Source: Salvia splendens (taxonomy: Eukaryota > Streptophyta > Magnoliopsida > Lamiales > Lamiaceae). Taken from it: 64,000 nt of DNA. Positions within the stretch are counted from its first letter, which is position 1. The number at the start of each line of letters is the position of its first letter. The notes beneath the pieces were generated by a model, which did not search any database, was not told the origin of the DNA, and saw only the letters and a list, made by a program, of their open reading frames with translations. This document shows positions 30,832 through 44,309 of this stretch, piece after piece. The position numbers were made by a program, and so were the translations under genes. The stretch is from contig NC_056041.1 of NCBI RefSeq assembly GCF_004379255.2, positions 434,001 to 498,000 of the forward strand, in the 5' to 3' direction.

Positions 30832-33355
30832 ATGGAGAATTATGCTCTGCATTTCATCGTCGGAACCTTGTTTCTGCTCTCGAAATTTCAAGAAACCGTC
30901 GCCGAAACAGTTCTCGACAGCGATAAGCAAGCATTGCTCGATTTCGCCGACAATATCCATCTCTCCCGCCGCCCTTTGAACTGGGGTGTTCAGACCTCAG
31001 TCTGCAAGAATTGGACTGGAATTGGCTGCAGCGAAGATGGAAGCAGAGTGATATCACTGCGGCTGCCGGGAATCGGCATCCACGGCCCTATTCCGGCTAA
31101 CACGCTCAGCCGCCTCTCGGCGCTGCAGATCTTGAGCCTCCGGTCAAGTGGGATTAATGGGACTTTCCCTCTCGATTTGGGTAATCTAAAGAACTTATCT
31201 TTTTTGTATCTCCAGCACAACAATTTCTGGGGCCCTTTGCCCTTGGAGTTCTCTCTTTGGAGGAACTTAACCATTATGAATTTGTCTGATAATGGGTTTA
31301 ATGGTAGCATCCCTAGCTCAATATCTGGTTTGAGTCGTCTCGTGGCCTTGAATCTTGCTAACAATTCGCTTTCCGGTGAGGTTCCTGATTTGGATTTGCC
31401 GAATTTGCAGCTGCTTAACTTGTCATACAATGATCTTAGTGGCAGTGTGCCTAGATCACTCCAGAGGTTTCCAAAGTCTGTGTTTTTAGGCAATAGTGAA
31501 TCACTGTTAGATTACAATATTAGTGTTGTTTTAGCTCCTCCTCGCGAGGAGCATCGTTCGAGGGGTGGTAGATGTACCGGGAAGCTTAGTGAAAAGGCTT
31601 TGCTTGGGATAGTTGTGGCTTGTTCTGTATTGGGGATTCTTGGTTTTGGCTTTGTGTTACTTGTTTGCATTCTTAGAAGGAAGACGGTGGATGGTTTCCC
31701 CGGGGAGTTGGTGAAAGGGAACATGTCACCGGAGAAGGCAATCTCCCGTGGCCAGGATGCCAGTAATAAGTTGGTTTTCTTTGAGGGGTGTAACTATGCA
31801 TTTGATTTGGAGGATTTGCTGAGGGCTTCCGCTGAGGTGTTGGGGAAGGGTACGTTTGGGACGGCTTACAAGGCCATACTCGAGGATGCCACAATGGTGG
31901 TGGTGAAGAGGTTGAAGGATGTCAACGTGGGGAAAAGGGAGTTCGAGCAACAAATGAGCATAATTGGAAGCATCAAGCATGAGAATGTGACTGAGCTGAG
32001 GGCTTACTATTACTCCAAGGATGAGAAGCTTATGGTTTACGATTACTTCAGTCAAGGCAGCATAGCTTCGTTGCTACATGGTAAGTTGTTATACTTGTAT
32101 ACGCATAGAGACTTGTTTTTATGTGTTATAAGCTCAGCAATTGCATCAAGATTCTTCCTATGAAGATGATATATTGAAATGTTGTAGGATAATTCTTTGG
32201 TTTTATTTCAAGCTTTGTTACTTATGTCAACGTGAATAACAAAAAGGGATACTTAGAAAAGGATAGGATGAGAATGATGCAAGTTGGTGGGGCAGAATTC
32301 TTTTCTATTTGATCTTTTGTATACTTTACAGGAATAAGGTTACATGTCTCTATCTAGATGATGTGTTTAAGATAAGAGAATGTATTGTATTACATGGTCC
32401 TGTGAAAATGTGACTTGTTATGACATAATAACGCCGTATTCTTCGTTCATCTATCGTTCCTTCGATTAACTTGCCTATTACTTTAGAAATTTTTTTGTTT
32501 CATTTCCTTCATCGCAACCGAACTATTAACCTCTAATTCTAAATCCACAGATGTAATATGAAGATTAATTGTTTTGTATCATTGAAACATTTAGAGAAGC
32601 ATTAGTTTAACAGTTTTCTTTATGGTTTTCTGTCATCAATTTTTTATCTATTTTTACTAGCTAAGATAATATTGTAATGATGTGATCAGATTTGTTTCAT
32701 AGTCATAAATTTACTATAAACTTCATCCGACCTTGCAGGAAAGCCAGGAGAGAGCAAGACTCATCTTGACTGGGAAACTCGGTTAAAGATAGCCATCGGT
32801 GCTGCAAAGGGCATAGCGCGCATCCACACAGAAAACAGCGGAAAACTAGTCCACGGGAACCTTAAATCATCAAACATATTCCTAAACCCTCAGCAGTTTG
32901 GCTGTGTGTCTGATCTCGGCCTGTCAACAATAATGAGTGCACTCGCTCCACCAATAGCCCGAGCAGCTGGTTACCGCGCTCCTGAGGTGACAGATACACG
33001 CAAGGCAGCGCAGCCTTGTGATGTCTACAGCTTCGGGGTGATCCTGCTCGAGCTTCTCACAGGAAAATCCCCGGTCCACACCAGCAACGGGGATGAGATG
33101 GTGCACTTGGTGCGTTGGGTCCATTCCGTGGTGAGAGAGGAATGGACAGCCGAAGTTTTTGACGTGGAGCTGCTGAGGTATCCGGATATAGACGAGGAGT
33201 TGGTGGAGATGCTGCAGATAGCAATGGCTTGCGTTGCGAGAGCTGCTGAGCAGAGACCTAAGATGTCGGAGGTCATGAAGATGCTCGAGAATGTTCGGGT
33301 AAAGCCTGAGAGCCGAGCACCGGGAGATCCGGAACCTTCTTCAGGTGGTGTTTGA
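30832..33355 (+). CDS. LRR receptor-like kinase, probable inactive kinase (At4g23740-like)
   Basis: Exons 30832-32080 and 32739-33355 join (CATG|GTAAGT...TTGCAG|GAAAGCC) into 621 residues. Residues 1-24 look like a signal peptide. An LRR N-terminal cap holds Cys58 and Cys66, followed by five or six LRRs (about 75-205). A transmembrane segment lies at about 257-281. A kinase-like domain follows from about 335 with the loop [11 protein letters not shown] and the VVVKR lysine at about 359. The catalytic-loop HRD is replaced by HGN (VHGNLKSSN) and DFG by DLG, so it is expected to lack phosphotransfer; subfamily III LRR-RLKs of this kind are annotated as probable inactive receptor kinases in Arabidopsis. 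It would sit in the plasma membrane and act as a scaffold or co-receptor. The 658-bp intron splits the kinase domain in the place usual for this subfamily. Confidence 0.95.
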
Positions 33356-35561
33356 GAGGATGTGGTGGTTGGTTCACTACCTTGGTGGCCAAAGTTGTGA
33401 GAGTATTCTAAGTTTAAGTTAGTTTAAGATTAGATAAACTCTCTTTATTTTTATTTTTGTGGGGTTGATTTTGTATGTATTTGGTACTCCTATTAATATT
33501 GATTCTTACCCCATTTAGGGCTTGTTATGTATGTATGCCTCTGCATATAAAATCTCTATTTCATCTACCTAATAATATAGATCGCCAAACAGATCATTTA
33601 TTTTTAATTTGGTATTAATAATATCTACCAAACAACAGATATGGGGAGTCATTTTTAATCATGGTTTTATCTCAATATTTTATCTTGCTATCTTGAGATG
33701 CTTACCAAACTAGACTGATCTAAATATAATTAGTATAGTTACATCGATTTCTCTTGTCATGTTAACCTTTTTTTTGGTAGAGTTGCTATTGAATATTCAA
33801 ATCAATTCCGTTTTTAGTTACAAGTTGAACTTTTAGGCATAAGGAAGTCTTGTATATTTCATAAATAAAATAAAATTGTACTTTAATAAATTTGAGAAAG
33901 GAGAAAATTAATTCAACTAAGACACTTGTATGCCACAAGTGACAAAATTCAAAATTTAAAACTATTGTCGAGAAATTTAATTAATCTGTAGTTTGGGTTT
34001 GAAATCTCATAGCCCAACTGCATTATGAAATGGATTGAATAAATGGGCTCATTTCTCATGTTGTAACGAACTAGTTTTGTAAAAGCAACCGTACACAAAT
34101 ATAGAATATGACTAAAATCATTTCGGTTTAATTTATTTTTTCCTTTTCCATATATGTTACTGTACATTTATTGTTACAAACTACTACTATTATTTATTGA
34201 ATAAAATTGCGTGATTACCCATACACGTGGCAAGTATTGTTATAGTGAAAACAATAAATAATACAAAAGTGTAACATGAGTCATGACGTTGAAATGTTAT
34301 AAGTACTATTATTTAGTTATATAAATGTAACCATTTATTTTTTTTCCAAAATCCAACTATCAGTATCTTTGTTGTATAACAAACCAACGGATTGTGAATT
34401 TTAGACTCCTTTGACATTCTTTTTCTCATCATTAATTACTAATATGTCAATTCATAATATGCTACAAGAATCAAGTTAGTATGAATTACACAAGTTTCAT
34501 TAATCGGACATGGTTTTGTATAAAATGATTTTTAATACATGTAGGTACCATAACAATAACATGCCACATATAGACAATCTTTTAAGCTTTAAGATTTTTT
34601 TTAATCAACTTTTAGAATTACAAGCGGACTATTATTTGATAAGATTTTATAATTTCATCGCCAATTTATTTTTACTAGTGTCATTTCTGTATCACGCAAA
34701 ACTTAGCATTTATTGTAGTATAAAATCTCTGAACCTCACATGTTTATATATGACGAAATAATTGGTGAATTTACCAAACACGTCTATGATCGATCTCGAC
34801 AATAAATGTTCACAAGCTGCAGGAATTAATATTTATTACTCGACATACTTTTTGTACTCGAATTTGGATAGTGTCTCGTGATACAAATCGTAGAGCTACA
34901 ATTTACAAAAACCTAGTAAATAATGTATAGGTGTAGGTCGGCTACATTTTATCAAAATTAGTGTATCATAATTCATAAATCTTACTATTACATTTGCGTG
35001 CCTCACCATTTTGCTTTCCTTTTGTTTTTACCGTTTGAGTTTTTTCTTTTTTACTTTAATCATGCAGTCAAAAAGTAGCAAAATTTAAGATTTGATTCAT
35101 TTTTTGAATAGAAAATCAAGAAATGTAGACAAAAATCCAGCACTTCTGACCATATTTTAGCTGTTATACATTAAAAATATAATATGCGTGTGTTCTATGA
35201 CCAGCTCTGAGCCTATTGTGATATCAAATATTTTGTGGTCCAATTTTGGTTCTTTTATTTACTCCTATTTATTGGTCAGGCAGTTAATGTATTTATGTAT
35301 ATAGGTGCAAGTTACCCTAGGTAATTGTGACAGTTGTAAAATACTGACTGATCATAGCTAACATATTTACTATCTTGCCCTTTGTGATACTTATGCACAT
35401 TTGTAGTTATGAACATTTAACTTTAAACTTTTAAAAATTATAAAGTGCGATATTTTTTGTGTTTCTAAATAAAAAAAATCAAGAAATTTGATCAAATTCA
35501 AGTTCGTATATAATTTTCAAATATTGTCAATTGTAAATTTGTGTATGACTTAAAAGCTATT
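33356..35561. other. 3' flank of the receptor kinase and AT-rich intergenic
   Basis: The first 200 bp are probably the 3' untranslated region. The rest is AT-rich without a recognisable gene. Confidence 0.5.
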
Positions 35562-35747
35562 CACTCCGTTTCAACTAAATTGATATAAAACTTTTGGGAA
35601 TGAAGATTAAGAAATTATATTGAAAAGTAGGAAAGAGGAATAAGTAGGAGAGATAAATAGAGAATAAAGTACTAGATGGTAGAATAAAGTAATGTTTTGT
35701 TTTTTTATCAAAAAAAGAAAATGTATCAATTTAGTTGGGACAGAGAG
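35562..35747. mobile_element. degenerate Stowaway-like MITE
   Basis: Left CACTCCGTTTCAACTAAATT and right AATTTAGTTGGGACAGAGAG form imperfect inverted ends. The internal AAAACTTTTGGGAATGAAGA recurs, slightly changed, in the fragment at 56303, so both belong to one family. Confidence 0.7.
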
Positions 35748-37149
35748 AATAAAATATGAAGTAGCTTAATCTTTATTATAGTACTAGTATTTTTCAAATT
35801 AAATTTATTGTGTTTGTTTGTACAAATCTATACAAGTCTGACAATTTTTTGTGATTTTCTCAAAATTTTGCCAGCTTTTAAAGATGATCCATAACGGTTT
35901 TAAATTTACACGATTCATACCATTGAACTATTAAATGGTAAAGAGACATCTTACTCATCTGCATATTTACAAAAATTTGAATTTTTAATTTTTTAAAATA
36001 AAGGATGTGAGACTTATATTCCTTAAAATTAAGGAATCCACACAATAATATGAAGACGATTAGGTAAACATAAATCGGAAAAAACGGATAATATGTAGTG
36101 CATTTAATTAAGATTTTAGTTGGCAAGAAAAGGATTTGAGCAAATGAAGCCTAGTTTTAATCTTCTTTTACTTATTTAACTTTTTTTATGGGACATTGTG
36201 ACCCATGTCTTTTGATGCCTACCACCTTTCTATTTGGACTACGTACATGCTCCACAGCCTCACTACATTTTCAAATAAAATAGTACGGTGACATAAAATC
36301 AATTATATTAATACTACTACATACCTAGCTATACATTGACTGATTTGAAAATGGCACGTGCGGAGCTATTAATTATGATTAAGAAGCATTAGCTAACCAA
36401 GTAGTATTAGATTGTATAATTGTGTGATTAGATCTCTATATTTATAGCTAATCCAACTTGATTACGTTAGGTCTTAATCTTATCAATATGTTATTGAATT
36501 ATGAATTATGTATGTTGGACTACTGATTAATCCTATTGAGATTATGTTTAAGAGCATGCATGAGGCGTTCCTAAATGTTGATTATGCCCGTCGTTGTAGA
36601 GTTGCACGGATGCGAGCTAGAGCCCGGCCCTAGTCTCACCCGTATATAGCATCACTTGAGTATAATACTATTTTCTACGACCTTAAAAATTACTATAATT
36701 TTATATTAATAATATTTCAATTGTTCGAATAGAATATTATGAGAAAGTTAATTAAAATTAATGAGTGATAATGTTATTTTATAACGAAAAATTAACATAT
36801 TTTTGTTGATGATAAAAGATAACTTAGACAATTAATTAGTTATATAAATTTGTGGTTCGAATCACCATCACCACGCAAGTAAATGGTAAGACCGAGACTC
36901 CTTCTGCCATTATATATCTCATGTTACCAATTTAAAATGTCAACAAATAAATATTTACTTCCATTTTTATTATGCACTACGTATAATAAATGAACATAAA
37001 AAATAGAATAATTAGTTTCAAAATCACCCTTCATTGCACAATCGCTAACGAACAAATGCACAAATTTCTGTGTATTTATACAAACTTTGGTAAATGCCAT
37101 TCATTACAATTTGCAAATAATGGAATACTAAATTTATTTAATTGCTGAT
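35748..37149. other. AT-rich intergenic
   Basis: Nothing assigned. Confidence 0.5.
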
Positions 37150-37380
37150 TTGATCAAATTCCAATCCGTTTCGTGTAGGATCCACGTTGACATCACGTGG
37201 CACACGTGTCAGCAAACGGAGCGCTGTGATGGACGGACCATTCAAAGGAGTCAATGGGCCCATAAGCCCAAAGGTGGGCCCGATTTAATTTGTTATCGCC
37301 TTTTCAGACATGGCCCGTTCGGTCCGCTTGTTCTTTGCGCGAGCCATAACCGCTTCCCACACTTTCTTTTTCCTTATTCT
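37150..37380. promoter_or_regulatory. GC-rich patch with paired G-boxes and GGGCCC sites
   Basis: ATCACGTGGCACACGTGTCA (about 37191-37210) holds two G-box cores ten bases apart. Downstream lie GGGCCC at about 37257 and 37277, site II/TCP-like motifs. The composition stands out from AT-rich surroundings and looks like a proximal promoter, yet no gene follows on either side. The 77-residue ORF across it has no domain and is probably chance. Confidence 0.35.
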
Positions 37381-38936
37381 TAGATATTTAATTTTAAGGA
37401 AACATCGATTTTATCCCTATTGTTGGCATTTATCTGAAAATGGCTCATCATCTAAGTAATTACTAGTCCTATCTCACTCATTTTTTATAATGTAGTATTC
37501 AGTAAAAACAATTGGCGATCAAGGTATCCGTTGTGGTAACTGAATATATAATTAATTTATTTTTTATTTGATTTTAACACGTTATACACAATTGCAATGT
37601 AGAGAGTGAATGGACATGAACTTCCGACTACTATAACGATATCTTGATCGGTGAAATTTCGTGTTATTACATACAATGAAACGATAATTATTAAATGGAA
37701 ATCACCTTGGATACACGTCTCAAAAGATTATATAAAATCGATCATTTACAGAGAACCCGACTGATAACTTAAACGTTTGGTGGGTACTCCATAAATAAGA
37801 TTTTGTCATATCTTAATTAAATATATAAAAATAGCCCATAAAACTAAATACTATGAGTATACTTAGTGTTAATCATTTCGCAATATTATTTGTATCATAC
37901 ATTCATACTACTATTGTGTAAAAATATATAAAAATAGCCCATAAGAAATGGATGGCGTAGAGAAAGAAAAAGACTAGTTGCCGGCACGTCGAAAAAGCAA
38001 ACACAAAGTTTAAGAATAAGTACTTCAAATAATATTATAAATATGAAAATAAATTTATTCATAAAAATTATTTTAATTCTTGAAATCGAGTGGGTGCCAT
38101 GTGATTTCGCCTTCACACTCCACACTTCCCCAGTTTGGCTGCATGCAAATTTTATTGATTAATCAAAATTATGATTCAGTAAATTACAATGCAAGAACCA
38201 TTAGTATTGTTTGAAAGTTCAAATATATAAAATATACTCCGTATATGTTTTTAGTTTTATGACTAAGCTGACTATTAATTAATATGAGAAGGAAAATATA
38301 GTTTCAGTTTATTTTACTTTTGCCTTAAAACATCATCACAAATCATCAATTTCTAAGTTCATGTCAAATATAGTGGAGTACTAATTTTAGTATTTTACCT
38401 TATGTATTACAATAATTACAATAAAAGTCATGATTTGGTTTAACAAACCTTACAAGATGTGGCTCGGAGATAGTTAAAAAACTTATAATTTCTTCTTAAT
38501 TATATTTTTGTGGCTCAAAGTAGTCAATCTTGCCATCTTGGAATTGGTGATCATTGACTTGTATTAGCTTCACACATCTTAAGGAATTCTAAACAAGTTT
38601 TTTTAATCAAGTTGAAAATAAAGAAAGCAATAGAAATTTCGTAAATGGTGAATTCAAACAAAACCTCAGTGTATATTGCTAAGAACCAAAACGTCTGAAG
38701 ATTTTGTCGATTGCTGTGTACTTTGGTTTGTTGTCTGAGAGTTTATGTTTTCTTGCAAGTTGGATTTTTGGAAGGAATTCCAATAATTTACAGCTTTTAT
38801 TTTGTCTTTGCTAATCCCACACTTTGGCCTTTCGATTTTAGAAACACAAGTTCCCATATCATTCAACAGCTCTAATCACTATGTTTTAATTCAAACATTT
38901 CTCTTGTGTAAATTTGGTGTATTCTGTTTTAATAAA
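37381..38936. other. AT-rich intergenic
   Basis: No gene. A 19-bp stretch AATATATAAAAATAGCCCAT occurs near 37822 and again near 37923. Confidence 0.5.
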
Positions 38937-39320
38937 GAATAATACTATGCGGCCACATTATGGTCAACCATAAATTAATTAAATAACAAAAAACATTGAT
39001 TTTTTTCAAATTTTTGGTTTAATACTACTTGATTTTACTTTTATATCATCTTCATTATATGTTGCTCAACATGTTAGTGTTGCTCTTTCGTAGTTTTTGC
39101 TCAACTTATTACTACTGTCATTTCTTGATTGTTGCTCAACGTATACACTAATTCGTGATATTAATGTGTTTTACGTAATGGAATTCAAAGATAAGTATTA
39201 ACTCACAAGTCCATTCACACACATATAAATTTATATCGATAATTCTAATTTTTTTATACATGTAAATGGACTAAATTAACTTTTTATGGCCGGCCACATT
39301 ATGGCCATTTAGCATCACTC
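38937..39320. mobile_element. MULE-type MITE, copy 2 (inverted relative to copy 1)
   Basis: 384 bp, the reverse complement of the element at 7461-7845 with a low level of change. It has its own perfect 9-bp target duplication TTTAATAAA (38928-38936 and 39321-39329), different from that of copy 1, so the two were inserted independently. No ORF. Confidence 0.88.
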
Positions 39321-39329
39321 TTTAATAAA

Positions 39330-42073
39330 ATATACAGTTAAGTTTTATATTTTTGTAAGGCCGAAACTCATAACTGTTTATTTTCTAAAATATTACTACT
39401 ATTTAATTCAAAGTATAACTTTTGTTTTTCGAGTTGCAATTACTCGGTTAATTTATCTGATAATTTTAAGATTTTTTATACTCCGTAGTAATTTTGAATA
39501 TGAAAATCATAAATTAATTTGGAGATTAATAGTACTAATTTGTCAAAATGATTGTTTGTAATGATACGCGCCCCAACCATTCAAATAATTAGTGCTTAAG
39601 GATTAATTAAATAATAGTAGTAATAATTCTTAGTTATTAGGACTATTATTTATAAATAGACCTAATAAATTCTCATACCTCTATTAAAAGTGAGAACTCA
39701 TTTCTTATTCATATGACGTTGTCACATGCATGTAATTTCCAGTGAAACTTGCAAAATCTAATGTAGTTTGTATTTTGTCATAGAAAATAATGGGCATTTA
39801 AATTTATTTATTAACTTTTTTAGTTTGTAGCTGTAGCTAAGAAGAAATATATAACCCGACAATTAGTTCAAACTAGTTATTCACGTATCATTTTGTCTGC
39901 TCATTAAAAAATTTAAGTGGTGACAAGTTTCTACTTTTTATTTTAATCCAAATTCTATGAATATGCTACTTGCATAATATAGATATACTTCAAGATGCAT
40001 GTACCTATGCGTGTGTGTGTGTGTGGTTTTATATGTTTGTTTGGACATTATGAAGATTTAATTAGATTAAGGAATGTAACACAGTTCACTGCAGTCTTTT
40101 CTTAGCTAAATGACATACTTAGTTTCACTATTATAGCCGGCATAAAAACACTATCCCACAATATGACAATTTTAACATTATTCTAGGTTACAATTTAGTG
40201 GTCAAATATTTATATTTATGTTGGTATAATTATTATTAAACATATCATCTATAAACGAACTATTGAGCAAGTAATAGTATTATATATCTAGAGGCGGGTT
40301 TTTGTTTGTGGAATTATGGTGATTCTATAAAATAAATATTAATTGTTTGCATTTTATAGTTTTGTACCAACCACCAACTACAAAATAGCTACAAAAATTA
40401 ATTTCAAGAAGTCAATTACTAACCGACTCGTCCCAAAAATTAGTGTTGCAAAGAATTAAGAAATTCTAAGATGCCCAATTGATTTTAAAAGTATATGAAT
40501 GACAAAATTTAACTTTAACCACAAATATGGACAAAAACAGCAAATAATTGTCTAAATATAAGCTGATGAAACATAGTCCAAAGTGAGGAGAGTGCAAATC
40601 GGCTAATAATTGATTTATGACTGAAAACATCCCATTTAAGACAAAATTCTTTCTAATTATCGAACAATAGTGATTATGAGAGCTTAACAACAAATCATTC
40701 TTTGACACCTAAAAGGCCTGAGCAGACCAAACAATACCTAACAAAAATGACAACTCCAATATGACCATCGGGTGCAATATAAGACGTATTTAAGAAAACT
40801 ATTGACTGATCATGCAGTATAAAATTATCTTCAATCGTTTACACTAAACTCAAACCTATTTTAGTTTAAATATTACATCAAATATAATTTTATTCTAACC
40901 ATTTACACTAAATTCAATTTTTAAAAAATATTCTCTATACTATACTTTTTTACTTACAAAATTTGAAAAAGTTTTGATTTTAGTATAGTGTAGTAGTTAA
41001 TGACCGATTTTGTGTTTGGGCATACGATACCATACAAATACATCTTATACCTAGAATTTCGTAGAAGATTGATACTGCGGTAGAAATTACTCATGCGATT
41101 ACATATCAATTTCTCATAAATTTTACATGAGTAAATTGTTGCAATGGATAAAACATAGATTAACTAATTGGAAAAATAAATAAATAAATTGAAAAAATCA
41201 ACATAGCTATGAATATGATCTAAAACTTTGAACAGTCGAAATCTATAGTATTGTAAAACGCTAGATATGAGTAAGTCTACAAGGATGGGGCAATTATTCC
41301 ACATTTAAAGATGGGAAATAATACACAACATTTATGTATAACGTTGCAATAATATAGATTTGAGATATAGAGGAGTTATTTTCTTTAGTTTCAATCTATA
41401 AGTAGCCAACTACTAGAAAATTACTCTCAACTGTCCCACCAAATTAGTCATATGGAGCAGCTTTTTTTAGGGAATGTCCAAAAAATATTCATTTTTTAAT
41501 TGAATTGTAAGGCTTTATTTTACAAAAATAATTTTATTTAGTATTTATAAATATTAACTTGAATAAATGTAAGACTTTATTTTACAAAAATTTAGATTGA
41601 CCTATTTTCATGGGAGAAGGGGTGGCTGAAAAAAACGAAGAATCAATATAAATCTTAACTGTATTGGAATACGACAATAACTATACTATCTTTTTAGTAC
41701 TATATATCTACCATAACGATAAGGTATGAGATCGTACCTATAAATTTTAATACGATAATGTTATATGTTGAAACAAGAAATGTATGTAGTTATTTTAGTT
41801 TATGGAGTAGTTATCATGGTATACCAAAATATTTATAAATTTAATTAGTAATATATCCCAGGTGCAGATAGTTGGTTATTAAATTCAATTAATAATAAAA
41901 TATATGTTGGCCAAGACGGCTTGTTTTGTTTTCACACGGTTGCAATAAACAGATCCAATAACATTGGGCCGGACCAGTTCTACTTATAATTACGACTATA
42001 CCCTTCTATTTCCTCGCCTATTTTTTTTGTTTGAATTTGCTCCTGCCCCCTTGTATGGAAACTATGGATGCCA
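39330..42073. other. AT-rich intergenic
   Basis: No gene assigned. A short (GT)n tract occurs at about 40011-40025. Confidence 0.5.
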
Positions 42074-42763
42074 GTGTAGCCCGCAACCTGTAGGCTGACC
42101 CGAATAGCCTGTTAAATTTGCAGGATTAGGGCCGGAAATATCTAGTCCGATAAAATTAAAACTCGATAAGCCCACACTCGATTAACCCGTAACTCGTTAG
42201 GGCCAGACTAGAAACCCGATGGATTGGCCCGAAAAATCGATAAAATTTCTATTATTCTATTTTGTTTACTCATAATTCGACATTTCATTGACTAATTTTA
42301 TGATATAAGTAACTAAAAAAATAACTTTCAGTTTTATATTAAATATAAAAATTATATATTGAATTTTTATTAATATTATAATTATTAATTAAATTAAACT
42401 CACAAAAAATATTTAAATTTCTAAAACATGCATTAAAATTTCACGAAATATATCAAATATTAGTATTTGATCATTATTATGATTGAGTTTAAGCATATAT
42501 CTCAAATTTTTCATAATTAAATACTTTATATATTATAAATTTAACTAATTTTCATAATGATTTATTGGATTGTTCGCATCTTAATCTTATCGGTATAAAC
42601 CCGATTAACCCGCTGGGCTAGCCCGAAACCCGAGCTTTTAGGGTTAGGGTTGAACTTCTATAACCCGAAAGAAATCACAATCCGGTTAGCCCTTACCCGA
42701 TTGACCCGCAACCCGACTAGGGTTGGCCCGAAACCCGATGGGCCGACCCGGTTGACAACCCTA
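42074..42763. mobile_element. non-autonomous element with CCCGA-rich ends (hAT-like)
   Basis: Two GC-rich ends (42074-42240 and 42590-42763) enclose a very AT-rich centre. Both contain repeated AACCCGA/GGCCCGAAACCCG motifs, and the right end, read inward, begins AGGGTTGTCAACCGGGTC. This matches a common class of plant MITE-like elements; target duplications were not clear, so the superfamily is a guess. Confidence 0.5.
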
Positions 42764-43625
42764 ATTGAAACACGTTTTCTTGCGATTTTCCAGTCACATG
42801 TATATTCATACTCTCTTGTTTGTCTACTACCAATAGTTCTAGTGACTGATGATACAAGTTTTAATAATTTAAAAGATAAAAAGATAAATACAATATTAAT
42901 TGAAATGGAATAATAACTAAGTTATATATGTGGTGTAATATATTTACCATATTAGATTGTGTAGCGATCCTATTTGCGTGTAATGTGGTTGTGTAATGTG
43001 GTTGTCTCGTAATATCAATTCCGTCCAAAAAAAACATAGTCGTATTAGTGAACGATACAAGTTTTAATGAAAAAATTGTTAAAATAGGAGATATAAAGAT
43101 AAAAATAGTTGAAAATATTATTAGTAGAAAATGAGACTTCACTAATTAAAGAAATGTATATTATAGTTATGTAGAGACTATTTTTGGAGTACTATTTTTC
43201 ATGAACTGAAATAAATTAATTGTAAATAGAACTTATGAGCATCAAGATTGTTTGATGGACATCTTTATTTAGTAGTAGTATAACGACATTCATGAAATGA
43301 ATATTGACTTATTTTCCAACCAATATATTCATTTTTCATTATGGAGATCAAGTTGAAATATTCTGTATTGATGACAAGATGGGCTATGAACAAACTTATT
43401 CTGGAATTAAATTGGAATTTGTTGGAGGGGATATTAGTGGGTTGAGAGATTGGAAATTTTGGTGAAAAGTATTAAGTAGAATCGTTTTTATTACAATGGA
43501 AATAATCATTGATGGAAGACACCCAAATCTTGGTGCATACTAAATGATAATATTAATTGTAAAGCATTAAATCTTGTAATAATTCGAATACCTAAAGATT
43601 CACGTTTAAATTCATTTTATATGTC

Positions 43626-43664
<39 letters not shown>

Positions 43665-44306
43665 GCTTTATAACGTGAAATAATAAATGCTACAAGAGTT
43701 CTTTGCTTTGTAAGGTCACAATTACTGCTGAACTCTATTTACTACTCTCATTTTCATAGCTGACATAGAGAAATGTACACTATAATACATTAGGTATGGA
43801 GTATATAATAAAGTTAAACATGAACAAATGGGAAAAAGTAGTACTGATATTTTCTCAAAAATATAAATATTTTTAATATGCTAGTGAATTTTGTCAAAAC
43901 ACAAATAAAATAAGGAGTAAAATTTATGGAGTACATATTATGGCATTTTTTCAAATTCAACCCGTTGAGTATGTTACTATTAAATTCTCAAATTTCAGTC
44001 ATATATATTACTCCGTAATTACGCTTCATTGTATAATTTGTATTATCATAAATGATATTTTTTACAATAAAGAATTTATTATGATAATATTAATGAGAAC
44101 AAATGGTATTGATTGAAGACGGTCCAAAACAACTATCTTCCTTCCGACGCCAAATAGATTTTATCAACATTATGATGTTCGGCATGAGGGAACTAGATTT
44201 TATAGTATATACTCCATTAAAATAAAATAAATTATTTCGACAAAATTATTAAAAGGGTCTAATCTGTCATTTGGGGCGAGACATGTGTCACATGATATTA
44301 AAATAC
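42764..44306. other. intergenic with a (GT)17 microsatellite
   Basis: AT-rich, no gene. A pure GT repeat of 34 bp lies at 43629-43662. A 16-bp tandem duplication GTAATGTGGTTGTGTAATGTGG lies near 42980-43003 (two copies of TGTAATGTGGTTG). Confidence 0.6.
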
Positions 44307-44309
44307 TTA

